Origin: Lobosporangium transversale | Lineage: Eukaryota > Mortierellomycota > Mortierellomycetes > Mortierellales > Mortierellaceae | DNA length: 64,000 nt | NCBI RefSeq assembly: GCF_002105155.1 | Contig: NW_019029024.1 | Span: 140,001 to 204,000, forward strand | Reading direction: 5' to 3' | In this document: piece after piece, positions 12,234-24,977 of the stretch | Layout of the letters: each line of letters opens with the position of its first letter | Position numbering within the stretch: position 1 is the stretch's first letter | Translations under genes and position numbers: made by a program | Notes under the pieces: model-generated | What the model was told of the DNA's origin: nothing | Seen by the model: the letters and a program-made list of their open reading frames with translations, nothing else | Database searches by the model: none

Positions 12234-13853
12234 TCATCGAGCGCCTACTATACATCTTGCCCTGTTCGCAAGATCTTTCCAGATTTCTATCCGACTAAAT
12301 CCTGCCTGTCGAACTGCATTGCTAACGGACTGGACTTGATGGTCACCTCCGATTTCCAACACCAGTTCGGGGATTCTAACTTTGTCCAAATCAGGACCAT
12401 TTCTCCATTGCCGTCCCTTCCCTGTCTCTTGTTTATGACTGCTTTGAATATTTAATTCCTTTTGTTTAGCCAAAACGGAAGTTGGGGGCATATTATTGGA
12501 GATTGAGTCAAGAAGTGGCTCGGAAGGCAAGGGAGTAAAAGGATGGAGCTGATTACGGTCATGAAGCAACTCGAAAGCCATATGGGCTATACGAGGGTAA
12601 AACATCAGTCCGTCATCGTCCGCCAACAAAGCCTTTGCATCTTCCCAAAGCGCCACCTCAGGCTCCAATGTCTTATGTTCAGAGGGGGCAATATAAGGAG
12701 GATTTGATACGATAAGATTATATCTTGCGACTGACGACATTTTTGAAGGTAGATGAGGATGCGGCTCAAAGTCGTGTGCTAGGATGGCAGTGCTATTCCA
12801 TTGATCAGTTTGTACATTACGGTCCTTTGACTGTTGAGGTTCGTAATGTTGCTGTCCTTTCGGCCCTCGTTGGTCTGTTTTCTCATCGAGAAAATCCATA
12901 AAGACCTTTACGGCATTAGGAGCAAGCAAGTCTGCCTGACGGATATAAACACTGTTGCCCTTGAGGAAAGCGCGATTCTTGATTTCATTTTCTCTAGCAA
13001 GTTCAACAGCCTTTGGATGAATATCAATGCCAAAGATTCTGCAGGACTTATGGGGGAGAGCAGAAGCTAAACCGAGAGGGATACAACCAGACCCTGTACA
13101 GATGTCAAGGATGTTGAACAAAAGCGATGTGGATGTACCGCTTCCATGTCCTGGTTTTAAACAATCTACTGTTACTGCGGCTTTCTGGACAGAGCTTGAC
13201 ATGGAGCATTGTATCTTTTGATCAGCTTGGAAAAGATGCCACTCGTTTGATAAGATAGTCGCCAGGCGCGCAGTCCATTCCTCAGTTTCCCATCTACATG
13301 TTGATCAAATATGATTGAGACAAGTCGTCAATAAATGCTATGCATGTATTTGATATGCACTCCAGAACGAAGTAAAATGCATTCAATAGCATTCTTACCT
13401 CGGTATCAATGTTGGAGGCCTAGTGAGGATCTCCAAATCCATGAAGGGTTGGGTTCCTTTCTTAACATGAACCGAATAAGTTTGATTAGCACTGAAAGCA
13501 TGTGTAGACTAGAAACCTGACGAGAAAGAGGGTCTGTTCCTTAACTTACCAAGTATATACTGTAATGGCTTTCTTTCATGGACTCTCTGTTCTACATAGC
13601 TTTGCATCAATGCCACTATCAAGCCTTCTGAATGATGTAGACCTGGTTCACTATTCCCTGTTTCCAGAATCATGGATTCTTTGTTTCTTGATCCATTTTC
13701 TGAGATCATTAAACGAGCCTGTTGACGAGCATGTTGCAAAAGCCATTTGACTTCCTGACCGGCATGACTTTTACTATGATTGCATATGGGTACCAAAGCT
13801 TCGGTCCACTTCCTGATTAGCTCGCTAGTCGCTCGCATCTTTGACAAACCCAT
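12234..13853 (-). CDS. MTQ1: PrmC/HemK-type protein N5-glutamine methyltransferase
   Basis: Three exons on the minus strand (13853-13550, 13456-13399, 13293-12234) give 473 residues. The small middle exon of 58 nt carries the family motif QPFMDLEILTRPPTLIPR. The SAM-binding motif ILDICTGSGCIPLGLA and the catalytic SNPPYIAPSE are in the last exon. PrmC/Mtq1 enzymes methylate the glutamine of the GGQ motif in translation release factors; Mtq1 does so in mitochondria. The mitochondrial assignment is inferred from closeness to PrmC, and no clear presequence is visible. Two hydrophilic insertions make it much longer than bacterial PrmC (about 280 residues): one before NPPY (rich in Q/D/H) and one after it. 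The gene is convergent with the epimerase, with 146 nt between stop codons. Confidence 0.9.
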
Positions 13854-13968
13854 TTGTGCAAAAAAAAAAAAAAAATAATAAAAAAAGAGCAAATGTTTGT
13901 GTATCACGTTCAAATTCTACACTATTATTTATTAATAATACACTGGATATTTTTTATTTAACTCCGTC

Positions 13969-14722
13969 TCACAAATCCTCGTCGTCAGACTCGTCCTTCT
14001 TCACTGCTGTTGTCCTGATGCCGCTCATGGTTCTGGCACGTAGCTCTTTGATCTATCAAATTTGAAATAGTTTCCAACATAAATTCTCGCTCCTTTTTTT
14101 TTGCTGACACTACATTCATCTCAGCATATGTGATATGGCACATCCCAATTACCTTTTGTGCAAGCTCGATCTCCTTTTTTGATGCTCGTTTAGTTGTCCT
14201 GTAATAGGTCAAGTTGTCTTGCAATATGACTTGTTCATCGTTTAATCTTTCTCTCAACTTGTCTAAGTAGCCAGTCAAAAAGATCATGAATCCATTAGCC
14301 GCCAAGTAAAAATCTTGAGTTCATTTGGTACTATTTTTTTTTTTTTTTTATTTTATTTTTAAAAAAATAAAATAAAATGTTGCAGTGATGGTAGTTGCAG
14401 TAGTTGTAGTTGGTGTTGTTTGCAAGTACATACCTAGAGGGTTTTCTTTTGCCTCTTTTTCTTCGAGTGCTTTTCGGATAGAATAACCATATCTCAACTC
14501 GTGTTTAATCTTTTTTAGCCCAGTCTTTGTCTTTGGCAAGGAATCGCTTTTGCTTTTAAGCTTTTTCCTCTTCTTGCTAACGGATGGTTTTACAGCAGAG
14601 TCTTTTTTTGACAAAGCAACAAGGCTGTTGCTCTTGCTGTTGTTGCTGTTGCTGTTGCTGCTGTTGGTGGAGCGATTGCTTAGGAGTAAATCCAATGCCT
14701 GTGCTGTAAGTTTCTTTGACAT
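13969..14722 (-). CDS. Small lysine-rich protein with acidic tail, unknown function
   Basis: I do not recognise a family with confidence. The best model has three exons (14722-14434, 14313-14153, 14052-13969) giving 177 residues. It has an N-terminal Ser/Asn repeat, a strongly basic patch (SKKRKKLKSKSD) that looks like a nuclear/nucleolar signal, a helical middle (LTGYLDKLRERLNDEQ), and an end in KKDESDDEDL. Basic-helical-acidic layouts are common among small nucleolar proteins such as yeast Rrt14, but I cannot show homology. If the last 100-nt intron is retained, the frame stays open and ends at 13985 with a different C-terminus (205 residues). I prefer the spliced form because the donor and acceptor are good and the acidic tail looks genuine. 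A poly-T tract lies about 100-120 nt upstream of the start. Confidence 0.65.
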
Positions 14723-15147
14723 GATGTGTACAGGTCAATAAATGTCAACGGTTTCAATGAATGAAGAAAAAGTAAGAAAATAAAAATAAGAAAAAAAATA
14801 TAAAACGGTGCGTGGCTTAAGTAACGAAAGTTTTTTTTTTTTTTTTTTTTTTTTTTTTCACATGGTGATAAGGAGAAAGAAAAAGAAAAGGGAGGGCCAT
14901 TCAGATTGCACAGATCTGAGTCTGAGAATGACACGGCGAAGCACACACCGCCCGCATGCCTGCAGTCTTTATCTCCCTTTTTTATCTCTCGGACGATCTC
15001 CTATTCTTTTCCTTCTTTCTCCTCTCTTACTTCTTACTTTTTGACCTTGACTCTTAACTCTGACTTTGCTTCTTCCCTTCTCCTTTCTCTCCACTCCACT
15101 CCTTTTTCACCTCTATAAACACATCTGTTGTAGCAATAGATTCCACA
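14723..15147. other. Divergent promoter region with poly-T tract
   Basis: Lies between two divergent genes. A T28 tract is at 14831-14858, followed by purine-rich and then long C/T-rich sequence leading to the CblD-like gene. No gene is seen. Confidence 0.6.
15114..15119 (+). promoter_or_regulatory. TATA-like box
   Basis: TATAAA lies 34 nt before the ATG of the CblD-like gene at the end of a C/T-rich tract. If it is used, the 5' UTR would be very short. Confidence 0.4.
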
Positions 15148-16422
15148 ATGCTGCAGTCACTCATGACAGAAAACCCTTCGTCCATTTTATCTTCTGACCA
15201 GTTTACTATGCTTCATCATTCACAACAACCTTCATCCTCTTCTTCTTCTTCTTCTGCTGCCGCTGCCGCTGCTGCCGCCGCAGTCACTGCTTCCTTTACT
15301 TCGGACCTCATTCATGCTTCATTCGTCGCTGCTCATTCATCCTCTCATTCTTCTTCTTCTTCTTCCTCTTCATCTCAACCCCAATCTCAATCTCAACCTC
15401 AACCTCGTCAGAATGATCTTTATAACACAGTTATCAGTAACAACAATAATAGCAGCAATAGCAATAATAATAACAGTAGCAGTTGCAGTAACAACAATAC
15501 CAGTAATCTTTTAAAAAAGACTCGTGCAATAACGTGCATTACACCACCCAAAATGTCCACATCATCTCTTGCTACACTTGAATATTCCATCCATACTTCA
15601 CCAAGAAGAATGACTAGAGAGCTTGCAACGGTCTTCCCCAGCAAGGACCTGTCTAATTTGTTAGTTGTGCCAACTTTTCAAAAATGTCAACACGACATGG
15701 TTGCATGGGATGCTGTTATCGCCAAGGAAAAAGATGATCGTTTGGAAGATGTAGGTTCCCTTTTGTACTATTGCCATTGTATTCAATGTCATACGACTTG
15801 ATGGATCTTTTTAATCTTTTTTAGATCCATGTAATCTCAATTGATGCTGTGAGAAAGTATCAAGGAAAAAGAGACAAACATGGAACATGTAGAACGGAGA
15901 AAGGGCCTACGTGTGGATGAAATTCTCCATTACTAATGGCATTCCTTTTTTTTTTTTTTTTTATTTTTTTTATAACATTACTAAAGTTCGTCCGGTGGTC
16001 CACTGCTATTCACCAAGGTCTAAAGGAGCTTGGCTTCTGGTCCGACATGACTGACCCAGCCTCTGGATATCCTGTAAGAAATTTAAAATCTCTCTTATCA
16101 GATATGACTCGAAACTTCAATTTGCCTGTGTCACTTGACCGATAAATCTTACAAACAATCCTTCTTTTGTAAACCATAATTGCTTTTTCTTTTCCCATAG
16201 ACATTCAGCGAGCGTGGACGAGATGTTTATCCTGATGTGGAAGGATGTCAGATTCTACTCAAATATGATTTTCAGAATGCTGGCTGTTGTAAAGTTTTGT
16301 TGCATCCAATCTGGGGTAGCAAAATCTACCCAGCAACATTTTTCACAACCGCTCCTATCGATGTTCTTTTAAAGGTGTTAGAGCAAGTGGAGCAAGAGAA
16401 TCCCTTGTCAGAGTCACAGTAA
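15148..16422 (+). CDS. MMADHC: MMADHC/CblD-like cobalamin trafficking protein
   Basis: Exons 15148-15750, 15987-16073 and 16201-16422 give 303 residues. The first 130 are low-complexity (Ser, Ala, Gln, Asn runs). The conserved C-terminal half then shows the MMADHC signature: an acidic-helical KEKDDRLEDF joined to WSTAIHQGLKELGFW, a DPASG motif, and the diagnostic GCCKVLLHPIWGSK followed by FFTTAP. In animals MMADHC partners MMACHC and directs cobalamin to methionine synthase or methylmalonyl-CoA mutase. Here the role is inferred from homology; related proteins also occur in fungi where B12 use is unclear. The first intron is long (236 nt) because of a T16 tract and contains a 6-nt stretch with splice-like ends (15825-15830) that I do not count as an exon. 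Confidence 0.85.
15238..15480 (+). repeat. Trinucleotide repeats coding poly-Ser, Ala and Asn
   Basis: Runs of TCT/TCC, GCT/GCC, CAA/CTC and AAT/AAC codons within the first exon of the CblD-like gene. The mix of synonymous codons suggests old runs tolerated at the protein level rather than fresh slippage. Confidence 0.8.
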
Positions 16423-16481
16423 TCCTTTCATTTCCGAATAAACATATTTTAAAAGAATATTTCGGGTGGCGTAGACTAAAG

Positions 16482-16489
16482 TATAAAAG
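16482..16489 (+). promoter_or_regulatory. TATA-like box
   Basis: TATAAAAG lies 96 nt before the ATG of the glutaminyl cyclase gene, in a gap of only 155 nt after the preceding stop. A run of 20 A sits just downstream of it. Confidence 0.5.
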
Positions 16490-16577
16490 TAAAAAAAAAA
16501 AAAAAAAAAACCTTTTTTCATTCTTTTTCATCATCTTGAAAAACCTATTCAACTACCATCACAAGAGGAAATAGCTC

Positions 16578-18166
16578 ATGAGCAAGCATCGAAGCATTCA
16601 TCTACGCTTACCAATACATCAACATGGACTATGCAGTCTATTCCTTCTTATCACCCTAGCGTTCTTGACCACGTCCAATATCAATGTTCAAGCCAGGGCG
16701 CTGCACACTTCATCGTTATCAGACCTACAAATGATCACTTCATGGGAACCTTCGGACCCAGACCGATTTCACCCACATACAGGATCGTTGCTTGCTCCTC
16801 TTATGATCCCTCGAGTCTCTGGAACTGTTAATAATACTCTTGTCCAAAACTTTATATTGGATTATTTTGCAAAATTGAATTCTTCAAGCCTTGCTGGCGA
16901 CATTTTTGATCTACAAGACAGTCATCCAGATGAATCTAAAAGGAACCAAATGAAAAAACGATATAAAAGCGAATTATTTCAACGTGCGGAAGGAACACCT
17001 GGAACAGGATGGCATGTAGAGATTGATCGTTTCACAGACTCCACTCCCTATGGTCCAAAGACTTTCACAAACCTCATCTTCACAAAAAACCCAAAAGCTG
17101 AGAATCGCCTTGTCTTTGCGGCTCATTATGACTCCAAGTATTTCCCTCCTCCACTTGAACCAGGAATGACTTTAAATGGAGGCGAGGACACTCTTCCATT
17201 CGTAGCTGCTACAGACTCGGCCGCACCTTGTGCCATCCTTCTAGATCTCGCAGCGAGTTTAGATAGAGCTCTTGATCAACCCGGAAGAGATGATAAGGAA
17301 ACAACATTGCAAATTATATTCTTTGATGGTGAAGAAGCCTTTGCAGAATGGACACAAAAAGATTCACTTTATGGATCTAGGTAAGAAAAAAAAAAAAAAA
17401 AAAAAAAAAAAGTGATTTGTTTGCTTTATTGAAATAGCTGTACTAAAGCACATTCCTTAGGCATCTAGCTGAAAAATGGGCCCAACAGATTGTACCTCGC
17501 ACTAGGACTGCCACTGGAAGAAATGGTGGATCCTCATCCAACAATCTGGATGGCATTGAGCTCTTCATCTTACTTGATTTACTAGGATCAGAATCCCCAA
17601 CTGTCCCTTCATATTTTGGAGCCACCCATTGGGCTCACCGTCATACTCTTTCAATCGAGCAGCGACTTTGGGAAGCCAAATTGCATGGAGGACAATTTTT
17701 GGCCAGACGAAAGAGTGGATACAAAAGAGCCGATGTCAACGACGACGAGGATGACCTTGAGGGTGACGAACCAATGAGTGGATTTTTGACCGAGAATGCA
17801 CCATGGCAAGGCATTGATGATGATCACCGCCCATTTCTTGAAAGAGGTGTGCCCATCTTTCATGTCATCCCTATACCTTTCCCGGCTGCATGGCATCAGT
17901 TGGGGGTAAGAATTAATCTACTATTAGGATCTGACCTTTTATTATTACTATAATTATTAATACTATTATCATCATCGTCATTGTTGTAGCTAGCTGTTAT
18001 TATTGTGTTTCGTTTACTAATCTTGACCAACATGCATTAACAATAGGATAATGCCGACATCATCTCTCCAGAGGTTGTTGAGGGTTGGGCCAACATCTTC
18101 CGTACCTTTACAGTGGAATATCTTCAATTACTTAAGCCTGTTGCACGTCGTCGAGATGAACTTTGA
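16578..18166 (+). CDS. Glutaminyl-peptide cyclotransferase (secreted or ER/Golgi)
   Basis: Exons 16578-17380, 17461-17905 and 18047-18166 give 455 residues. An N-terminal hydrophobic stretch (residues about 15-32, LCSLFLLITLAFLTT) acts as a signal peptide or anchor. The M28-like zinc site is visible: AAHYDSK near residue 183, ATDSAAPC near 211, FFDGEEAF near 250, and WHQLGDN at 412-418, the last split by the final intron. The enzyme turns N-terminal Gln, and less readily Glu, into pyroglutamate on secreted proteins. One family insertion, with an Asp-rich stretch (DDEDDLEGDE), stands before the last active-site part. The first intron starts with an A26 run five bases after the donor. The 3' end is convergent with MOT1, with 59 nt between stop codons. 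Confidence 0.92.
17386..17411. repeat. Intronic A26 run
   Basis: Twenty-six A immediately after the splice donor of the first glutaminyl cyclase intron. Confidence 0.85.
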
Positions 18167-18225
18167 TATTATAAACAAAATAATAGAATGCAATTAAACT
18201 CATATTATAGTGCACAAATATACTA

Positions 18226-21200
18226 CTACTTGAGACTTTGGATGAACGAGTCCAAATTATACTCCTCTTCATATTGTTTCTCGTCCCAAAGACCCTCCAA
18301 GGACTCAAGGACGTTCTTTGTGGACATCTTTTGGTCCCCACTGTCACCATCACCATTAGCGACCCCACCCTTGACTTTGCCCTTTTTCCGGGCATCCGTG
18401 TCACCATCGCTACTGATCTGGAAGAGATCCAAGATTTGATCTGTTCCCATGCTCTGGAGACCCGAATTTTGCTGATTAATGACCGTATTCGCAATGTTCA
18501 ATTTGAATTTTTGGAGACTATATATGCATAAATAACCAGAAAAGTGATAAAGTGATGTTGCTCAGCATTACAATCGTGCGCTTCATCATTATCATTATCT
18601 TCAATGAAAACAGCATATTCATAGATATATATTTACCCCATGATCTTCTCCTCAAGAGTGCCCTTGGTAATCAACCGATAGACATTGACGACCTTTTTCT
18701 GTCCCAAACGATGTGCACGATCCATGGCTTGTAAATCCTTCATAGGGTTCCAGTCATGCTCCACAAAGATAACAGTGTCAGCTCCTGTAAGGTTGAGACC
18801 CAGTCCTCCAACATGAGTCGTTAAAAGAAGAAGATCAATTGAAGGGTCTGCGTTGAACTTTTGAACAATTCCATGTCTCCGAGAGGAATCAACTGCTCCA
18901 TCGAGTCGCATATATGAAACCGAAGGCAACAGAGGTCGTAAAAGATCGTTTTCAATAATATCGAGCATTGCCTTTTGTTGGCAGAAGACAAGCGCTCTGT
19001 GCTGACTTACTGCTGAACCACCTCCAGTAATCAAAGAAGCCTCCACATCAGCGTTGGATTCCGATATGGACTTCAGTCCAATACCGCAATCTATGAGTAA
19101 CTGCTTCAGGGCTTGCAATTTTGGAGCAAAACTAATATCATGAAGGGACTGATTATGGGCCTTCAGTTGTCTCATGACTTTGCCGTACTCTGGGTGATTT
19201 TCGTTCACGACCAAAAGCGGGTGGTTGCAGAGCTTGCGGAGATATTGAAGGGCTTGGAAGATATGTGTTGCTTTTTGTGGCGGATCAGCCTTGACATCCT
19301 CCGTCAATTCCTCCTCCACTTCATGCTTGATATGTGACTTTGAAAAGTCTTCGTACAGCTGCTTTTGAAGATCGCTAAGCTCGCAATAATAATCCTGGAT
19401 AATCTTGGGTGGGAGATCACTTAGCACATCCTCCTTTAGTCGACGCAATAAGAACGGCAATACTTGCTTATGAAGAGCCTCAAGTGCCAATATACCTAGG
19501 AAAATAAATAGTTGGATGTAATACAGTGAATCATGTGGATTCTAAACTTACAATGATCATGATTTTCCAGGGATAAACAGCAAAGGATGACTCCACCCAC
19601 AATACTTACCGGCCTCTTGCTCCCGAGATGAGCTTTTACTGTCACGACTCGCGAGAATAGGCTTTCCAAAACGGTCATTAAATTGTTTCTCTGTTCCCAA
19701 AAAACCTGGCATCAAAAAGTCAAACAAGGACCATAATTCAAGCACGTTGTTCTGAATAGGCGTTCCTGACAATATGACTCGGTGATTAGCCTTAACCATC
19801 TTAACAGCCTTGGTAATCTTGGTCTTTCCATTCTTGATAATATGTCCTTCATCCAAGATACAATAGTTCCATCTGATTTTCTCCAAGTCCTCAATGTCGT
19901 TTCGGACCACATCATAAGACATGATTACAACGTCGTGTTTAGGGATTGCAGATCGAAGCCTTTTCCGTTCAGCTGGGCCACCAGTATACATAATAGGCTT
20001 TAAATTATCTGTATACTGTAAGATTTCATGATACCAATGACCCGTTAGTGTAGGAGGGCAAACCACGAGCGATGGGCAGTGAGCATACTGAGGGAGTCCC
20101 GTCTCTGCGAACTTGACTTGACGGTCATGCTGATCACTAGCAAGCATGCAGATCGATTGAAGGGTCTTTCCCAATCCCATGTCATCGCACAGGATACCAT
20201 GTAGTTGGTACTTGTTCAGAAAAGCAAGCCAGTTGACGCCCTCCTGCTGGTACTTTCTCAAGTCCGCTTTGATCGTGATTGGAATTTTGTAGGGCTGCAG
20301 CTTCTTACTATCTAATAGTTGCATTAAGAACTGTCGCTCTTCCTGGCGTTGTTGTAGCATCTCAGCAGACATCTCTGGGGGGTCTGGGATACCAGCCTCT
20401 AACGGTACAAGCTTGATTAAATGTGCAAAGCAATTTGTTGATACTAAACGCGTAGGCTCATCCGGATCACTCATGCGCCCAAGAATGGGTACAATCAGGA
20501 ACACAACATATGGCAAGATCTTGGCGTCCATTTTCTGAACCACTTCATTGATCATCTCGACTGCCCCCTGACGACGGATCACATTAGCACTGTCTCCGAT
20601 ATATGGGACAACACGATCAATCACCAGATGCATTCCAGGCACTGTGATTACATCACAAATTACAGAGAGGCATTTTGCTGCGGCGTGGCGTACGACAGTG
20701 AAAGGGGATACTAATGCCGTGGCAATATGCGGCATCAGCTGCTCAATAGATGGGTATAAATCTGGATGTATGTGAGGCACTAGAGTTTTTGTGATTTCAA
20801 GAGCATCGATAATATCATGCCAGTCATCTGCCTGTAAACTAGTAGGCTCGATCACTGGTCCCTGTGCGAATGAAGATATCAATGGTGAACTCATGCACTC
20901 CCAGACCTTTGGGACTGCTGAAAACAAGTTTGATCCAAATCGTACAGCGAACTCCTTGAAAGCTGCCTCCGCGCCACGTCTAGTCAAGCGGGTTTCATCG
21001 TCCTCAGCAACCTTTGTATCTTTGGCAGATATTTTAACATCCTCCATGCCCCGTCCACCCACAATCTTACTGTCGAGTGCAGCCTCCTTGGACCTCTTAA
21101 GTGAAAAAATGCCTTCGAGCGAAGAATCCTGATCCAGTGACGGGGTAATAGTTGTGTCGCCGCAGAGGTATCGTCCAAGATTCTTGATCAATTTGGGCGT

Positions 21201-24200
21201 AGGAATTACGCGTAGGTTGCAGAACGGCGAATTGCATAGGATTACAAGACTAGCCAGAGTCGAAGCGGAGCGCATCTGAAGATCCATGTTCCCTTCGCTC
21301 TAATAAGATGCGATGTATAAAGATTAAATACCTGTTAGAAATTCAGCATATTGTTTCCATGATCACCAGCGTCGCTGCTTTGCTTCTAGCTGAAATTCGA
21401 CTTACCCTGACACTCTTCATAACACTATTAATCACTGGATTCAGTTTGGCAGGAAGTGTACCTAAATTGATGACTGCTGAACCAACTGCCGCTGCAACAT
21501 ATAAATCTGCTTTCTCCTTGATAGTCTCAAAGTAACCAATACTGGCAATAACGCGCTCCAGTCGACCGCTCAGCAAGGGTACAGCGGTCTTGCGAGATCG
21601 TGCTCCAATCTGATTCATCAACTCAGGTGCAGTGTTGGCCGCAAGCTCACGTGCATAGTCAATTGTGAAGTCGTTGGCGCCTCCATTATTATCGGCTCCT
21701 GCAATTGGTGGAAGAGCAGGAATACTCGTCTGTGGCACTTTACCATCACTGACGAACGCGTTGAGCATTGTCTGGATTTCAACCCGGACACCCTTTAAGA
21801 CTGTGAGACTCTCGAGATAGCTGAGTGGTGGGTCCGATATGAGACATTCTGTTAAGGCTGAGGAGGTGCGAAGACCAAATGGAAGTCCAGCTTCTGTTGG
21901 GTATACTCCTGTACGCTCCTTAAATGCATAAGCCCACTCCGCGATCACAATCGCTGACATTTGACGACGCATTGCCCAAGAGGAAGTGAAGTGAGGCTGT
22001 AATATGCTGTAGAATGTTTCTTCTAACTGATCTAAAGGCCAGGTCGCCATGATCAGTCCAAGTGCCTTGCATGCGTTTAGACGACAGCGAATGATTGATT
22101 CTGTTGACACCAATGCCAAGTCCTGCTTCAGCATCCCTATATCAACATTATGAGAGTGAGTCTGTGCAGATTGAGCTTTTCTACCGCGGGTGGGGGTGTC
22201 AACAACATTAGCAATCTCCTGTCCTGTTGGTGAATAAAAAAGACGGGTGTCCAACGGTGTCCCAATGGGTGTGAGCAACAAGTTGAAAAATGCTGACAGG
22301 TGAGGACCTATGACAGTTGTGATCAGCAATGACCCTGAGGCGGATATGTGTTCAATCAATGCAGTCGCGACAGTTAATGACAGCTCCAAGATCTCTTTTT
22401 TCTCCTCCACAATCAAATTTTGAAAAGCCATGCGGACCACTCTCTCATCCACCCACTCTGCAATCGACTTTAACTTGAGAAATGTCAACATTGCATTTAA
22501 AACCGCCATACGAACGCCAGGAATAGTATGACGAAAGAATGGGTTGAGGCGAGGGATAAGATTTACCAGTGTATGCCTGCCAAAAAAAAAAAAAAAAAAA
22601 AAAAAAAAAGACAAGGATTCATCTATTAGCCTTGGATGGAGGATCATACACAAATATACGGCGTCTTAGTTAAACAAGAGACCATTACTTCTCATCCTTG
22701 GTGTGAATCATAAAGTCAAGAACGCTTGGGAATGTAAAGAGCTTAGCTAAAAGATCCATAACGCTGGCTGTCGAGGCCGTGAGGTCATCCTTCAAGACAG
22801 CTAAGCAATCCCAAAGAACATTGACAACGTCTGGGATACGTTCTGGCAGTTTATGGACAAAGCTAGAAGAGATGGGGATAAGAGTAGATGCTGATACTGC
22901 CCGAACATCATCGTCCTCGTCCTTGAGACCCAGAATAACAGCGCTAACTACATTCTGCAAAATGTCAGCACCACAAGCGGAGTCATTATCTAGAAGGTCC
23001 CGCCGAACAGCCACAGCATATTTTAACCCAAGCAATCCAGCATGCCGAACTTCCCAGACATAGTCTCTTTCCATGCCTTCCTCAAAAACATCATTCTGGT
23101 AAATGAGGCGCATCAATACTCCAAGCGTATTTCTCACTCCTTCGTCAGACATGTGTTGCAACAGAGCGCCTAGGGTTTGTGAGCACGTTTCTCTTACAGG
23201 AGCAACAACCTAAAACGTTGGCCGATTTCATGTTAGATTGGGTTCTTTGATAGCATGTACAATATTCGATTGAAACTCAAGTCGGGTATACCTGGTCCGA
23301 CACGAAATCCCCAAATCGATCCAACGAAAACACGCAAAGAAGCCGGATCGCAAGATCTTCTAACCATTCATGATGGCGGGTCTCGTTTTCGGCTTTCTTG
23401 CATCCTATAATCTTTCCTGCACCGCCGCCTTGAATTTTCAAAATTTCACGAAGTCCAATACCCGCCCCATGCCGTATCTCCCAGCATGGATCAAAGAGAT
23501 CCATGCATAGTAGGTCGCAAACACCCTCAAATGGCCATTCAGTTGACGTCTCCAATATTGATTGTACAGGTAATCTTGCCTCCACTACGACTTTATTGGA
23601 GTCTGATTGAGGAGTAAACTCAAAATAGCCTCCTTCTTGTCCATCTGCACCTGCACCTGCTCCTGGTCCTGGTGTGCTTGGTGTACCTGGTGTATCTGGT
23701 CCTTTTCTTCGACCAGCTAGGTCTATCACACGAACTCTATCAATTAGGCGTAAAAAATATACTTCATCAAAATCAACAAGCATTTATAATCCGACGAAGA
23801 AAAAAAAACAGTTACTTACTTGTCTTTGCCTTTAAACTTTAGATCTGTTTTCGCACGACGTTTGAGCTTATTTCTTTCACGTGCACTGAGCCCCTCTAGA
23901 TCTACTTCGCTTGGAAGTCCTGGAGAAGGTAATGGCGGTTTCGAATGGGTAGAGCTTGAAGTAGAAGGTGTTGAAGGGTGTTCCTGCTTTAATGAAGCAG
24001 ATGGAGCTCTTGTTCCAGAAATATCCGATTCGTCCACAAGATCGACTTGAATAATCAATAAACAGAAGAAGATATGATAATGTTAACTTTACAGTTTTTG
24101 AGGTGCATATGAATATATATCATTGTTGTAACAACAGTCTGTATTTTACCATCCATGAATTGAGATGTCATGAGTCCAAGATTTGCGGCTAGATTTTTTC

Positions 24201-24977
24201 TTTGAATCGCCAGACGTTCTGCAGGATCAAGATCGCTGAGATCCAGATCATATTCTTTTCCTGCTGATCCCAAGAGCAATTTCCCATTTTGGAGTACTTG
24301 ACTAATATCAAAGTTGGAGAATGATAGTCGGTCGTACCGAGAGGCTTTTGTTTTCGCTCTTTGCTCTTCTGTCGTGTCCTCGTTTTTTAGAGTCACTTCT
24401 ATTGAATTAAACCGGAAGCTGAGACCGCGTTAGAATGGAAATTGATCAGTTTCTTTAACCTTGACAACTGTTGAAATTCTATCCATTAGGAGCAATTTCA
24501 CAAGAAACTTGCCATTATCTGACGGATCCCACTGATGCACATTAGAAACTATGGCCTCCAGAGCCTGTCCCGCAGCGATCCTAGTATCCCAGCTTTTACT
24601 CCGCAAATGGACTAGCACCTTTACAAATTAAGCAGGGAAACATAGTTAAGTCCATGACCAGACATGCACCGGTCTAATTACGTAAACAAACCAGTCAGAA
24701 GAAAGGGAGAAAAAAAAACACAATACCCTCGACAATAAGTTAAATAGTTCTGATGGATGCTGCTTCTGAATATCGCCCAATTGTTGGGCAGCAGTTGCCC
24801 TCACCGCAGCAGTCGATCCTGTCTCCAGGAGAAGTACTAGACGATCGAGCCTGTTGATGTAGATGCGGATGATCAAAGAGGTACAAGGTTGTCCAAAGTA
24901 ATTAGACAATCATCAATGGTTTGTGCATCGGGTTGAAAACTCCTGAACAAACGAAACGAACTATACCTGGTAGTCAT
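18226..24977 (-). CDS. MOT1: MOT1/BTAF1 TBP-removing Swi2/Snf2 ATPase
   Basis: Eleven exons on the minus strand: 24977-24967, 24850-24727, 24618-24460, 24363-24150, 24045-23820, 23736-23292, 23209-22689, 22576-21406, 21299-19610, 19495-18637 and 18517-18226. Together they keep one frame of 1903 residues, matching yeast Mot1 and human BTAF1. The N-terminus (RLDRLVLLLETG, LGDIQKQHP) and the HEAT-repeat body bind TBP. The C-terminal ATPase has DDMGLGKT near residue 1330, the Mot1-type DEGH box near 1440, SGTPIQNN, and DRAHRLGQ. The tail ends with the conserved TDQILDLF and ESLEGLWDE. It uses ATP to strip TBP from DNA and so redistributes transcription. The acceptor of exon 4 is the least certain junction. 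Exon 1 is only 11 nt. The intron at 22577-22688 carries a T28 tract on the coding strand. Confidence 0.95.
22582..22609. repeat. Intronic A28 run (T28 on the coding strand)
   Basis: Poly-T of MOT1 intron 7, next to the 3' splice site: four bases separate the run from the acceptor AG on the coding strand. Confidence 0.85.

Noticed and set aside
15825-15830. 6-nt micro-exon in the first CblD intron
   Set aside because: Skipping it restores the family sequence directly; the splice-like ends are probably chance.
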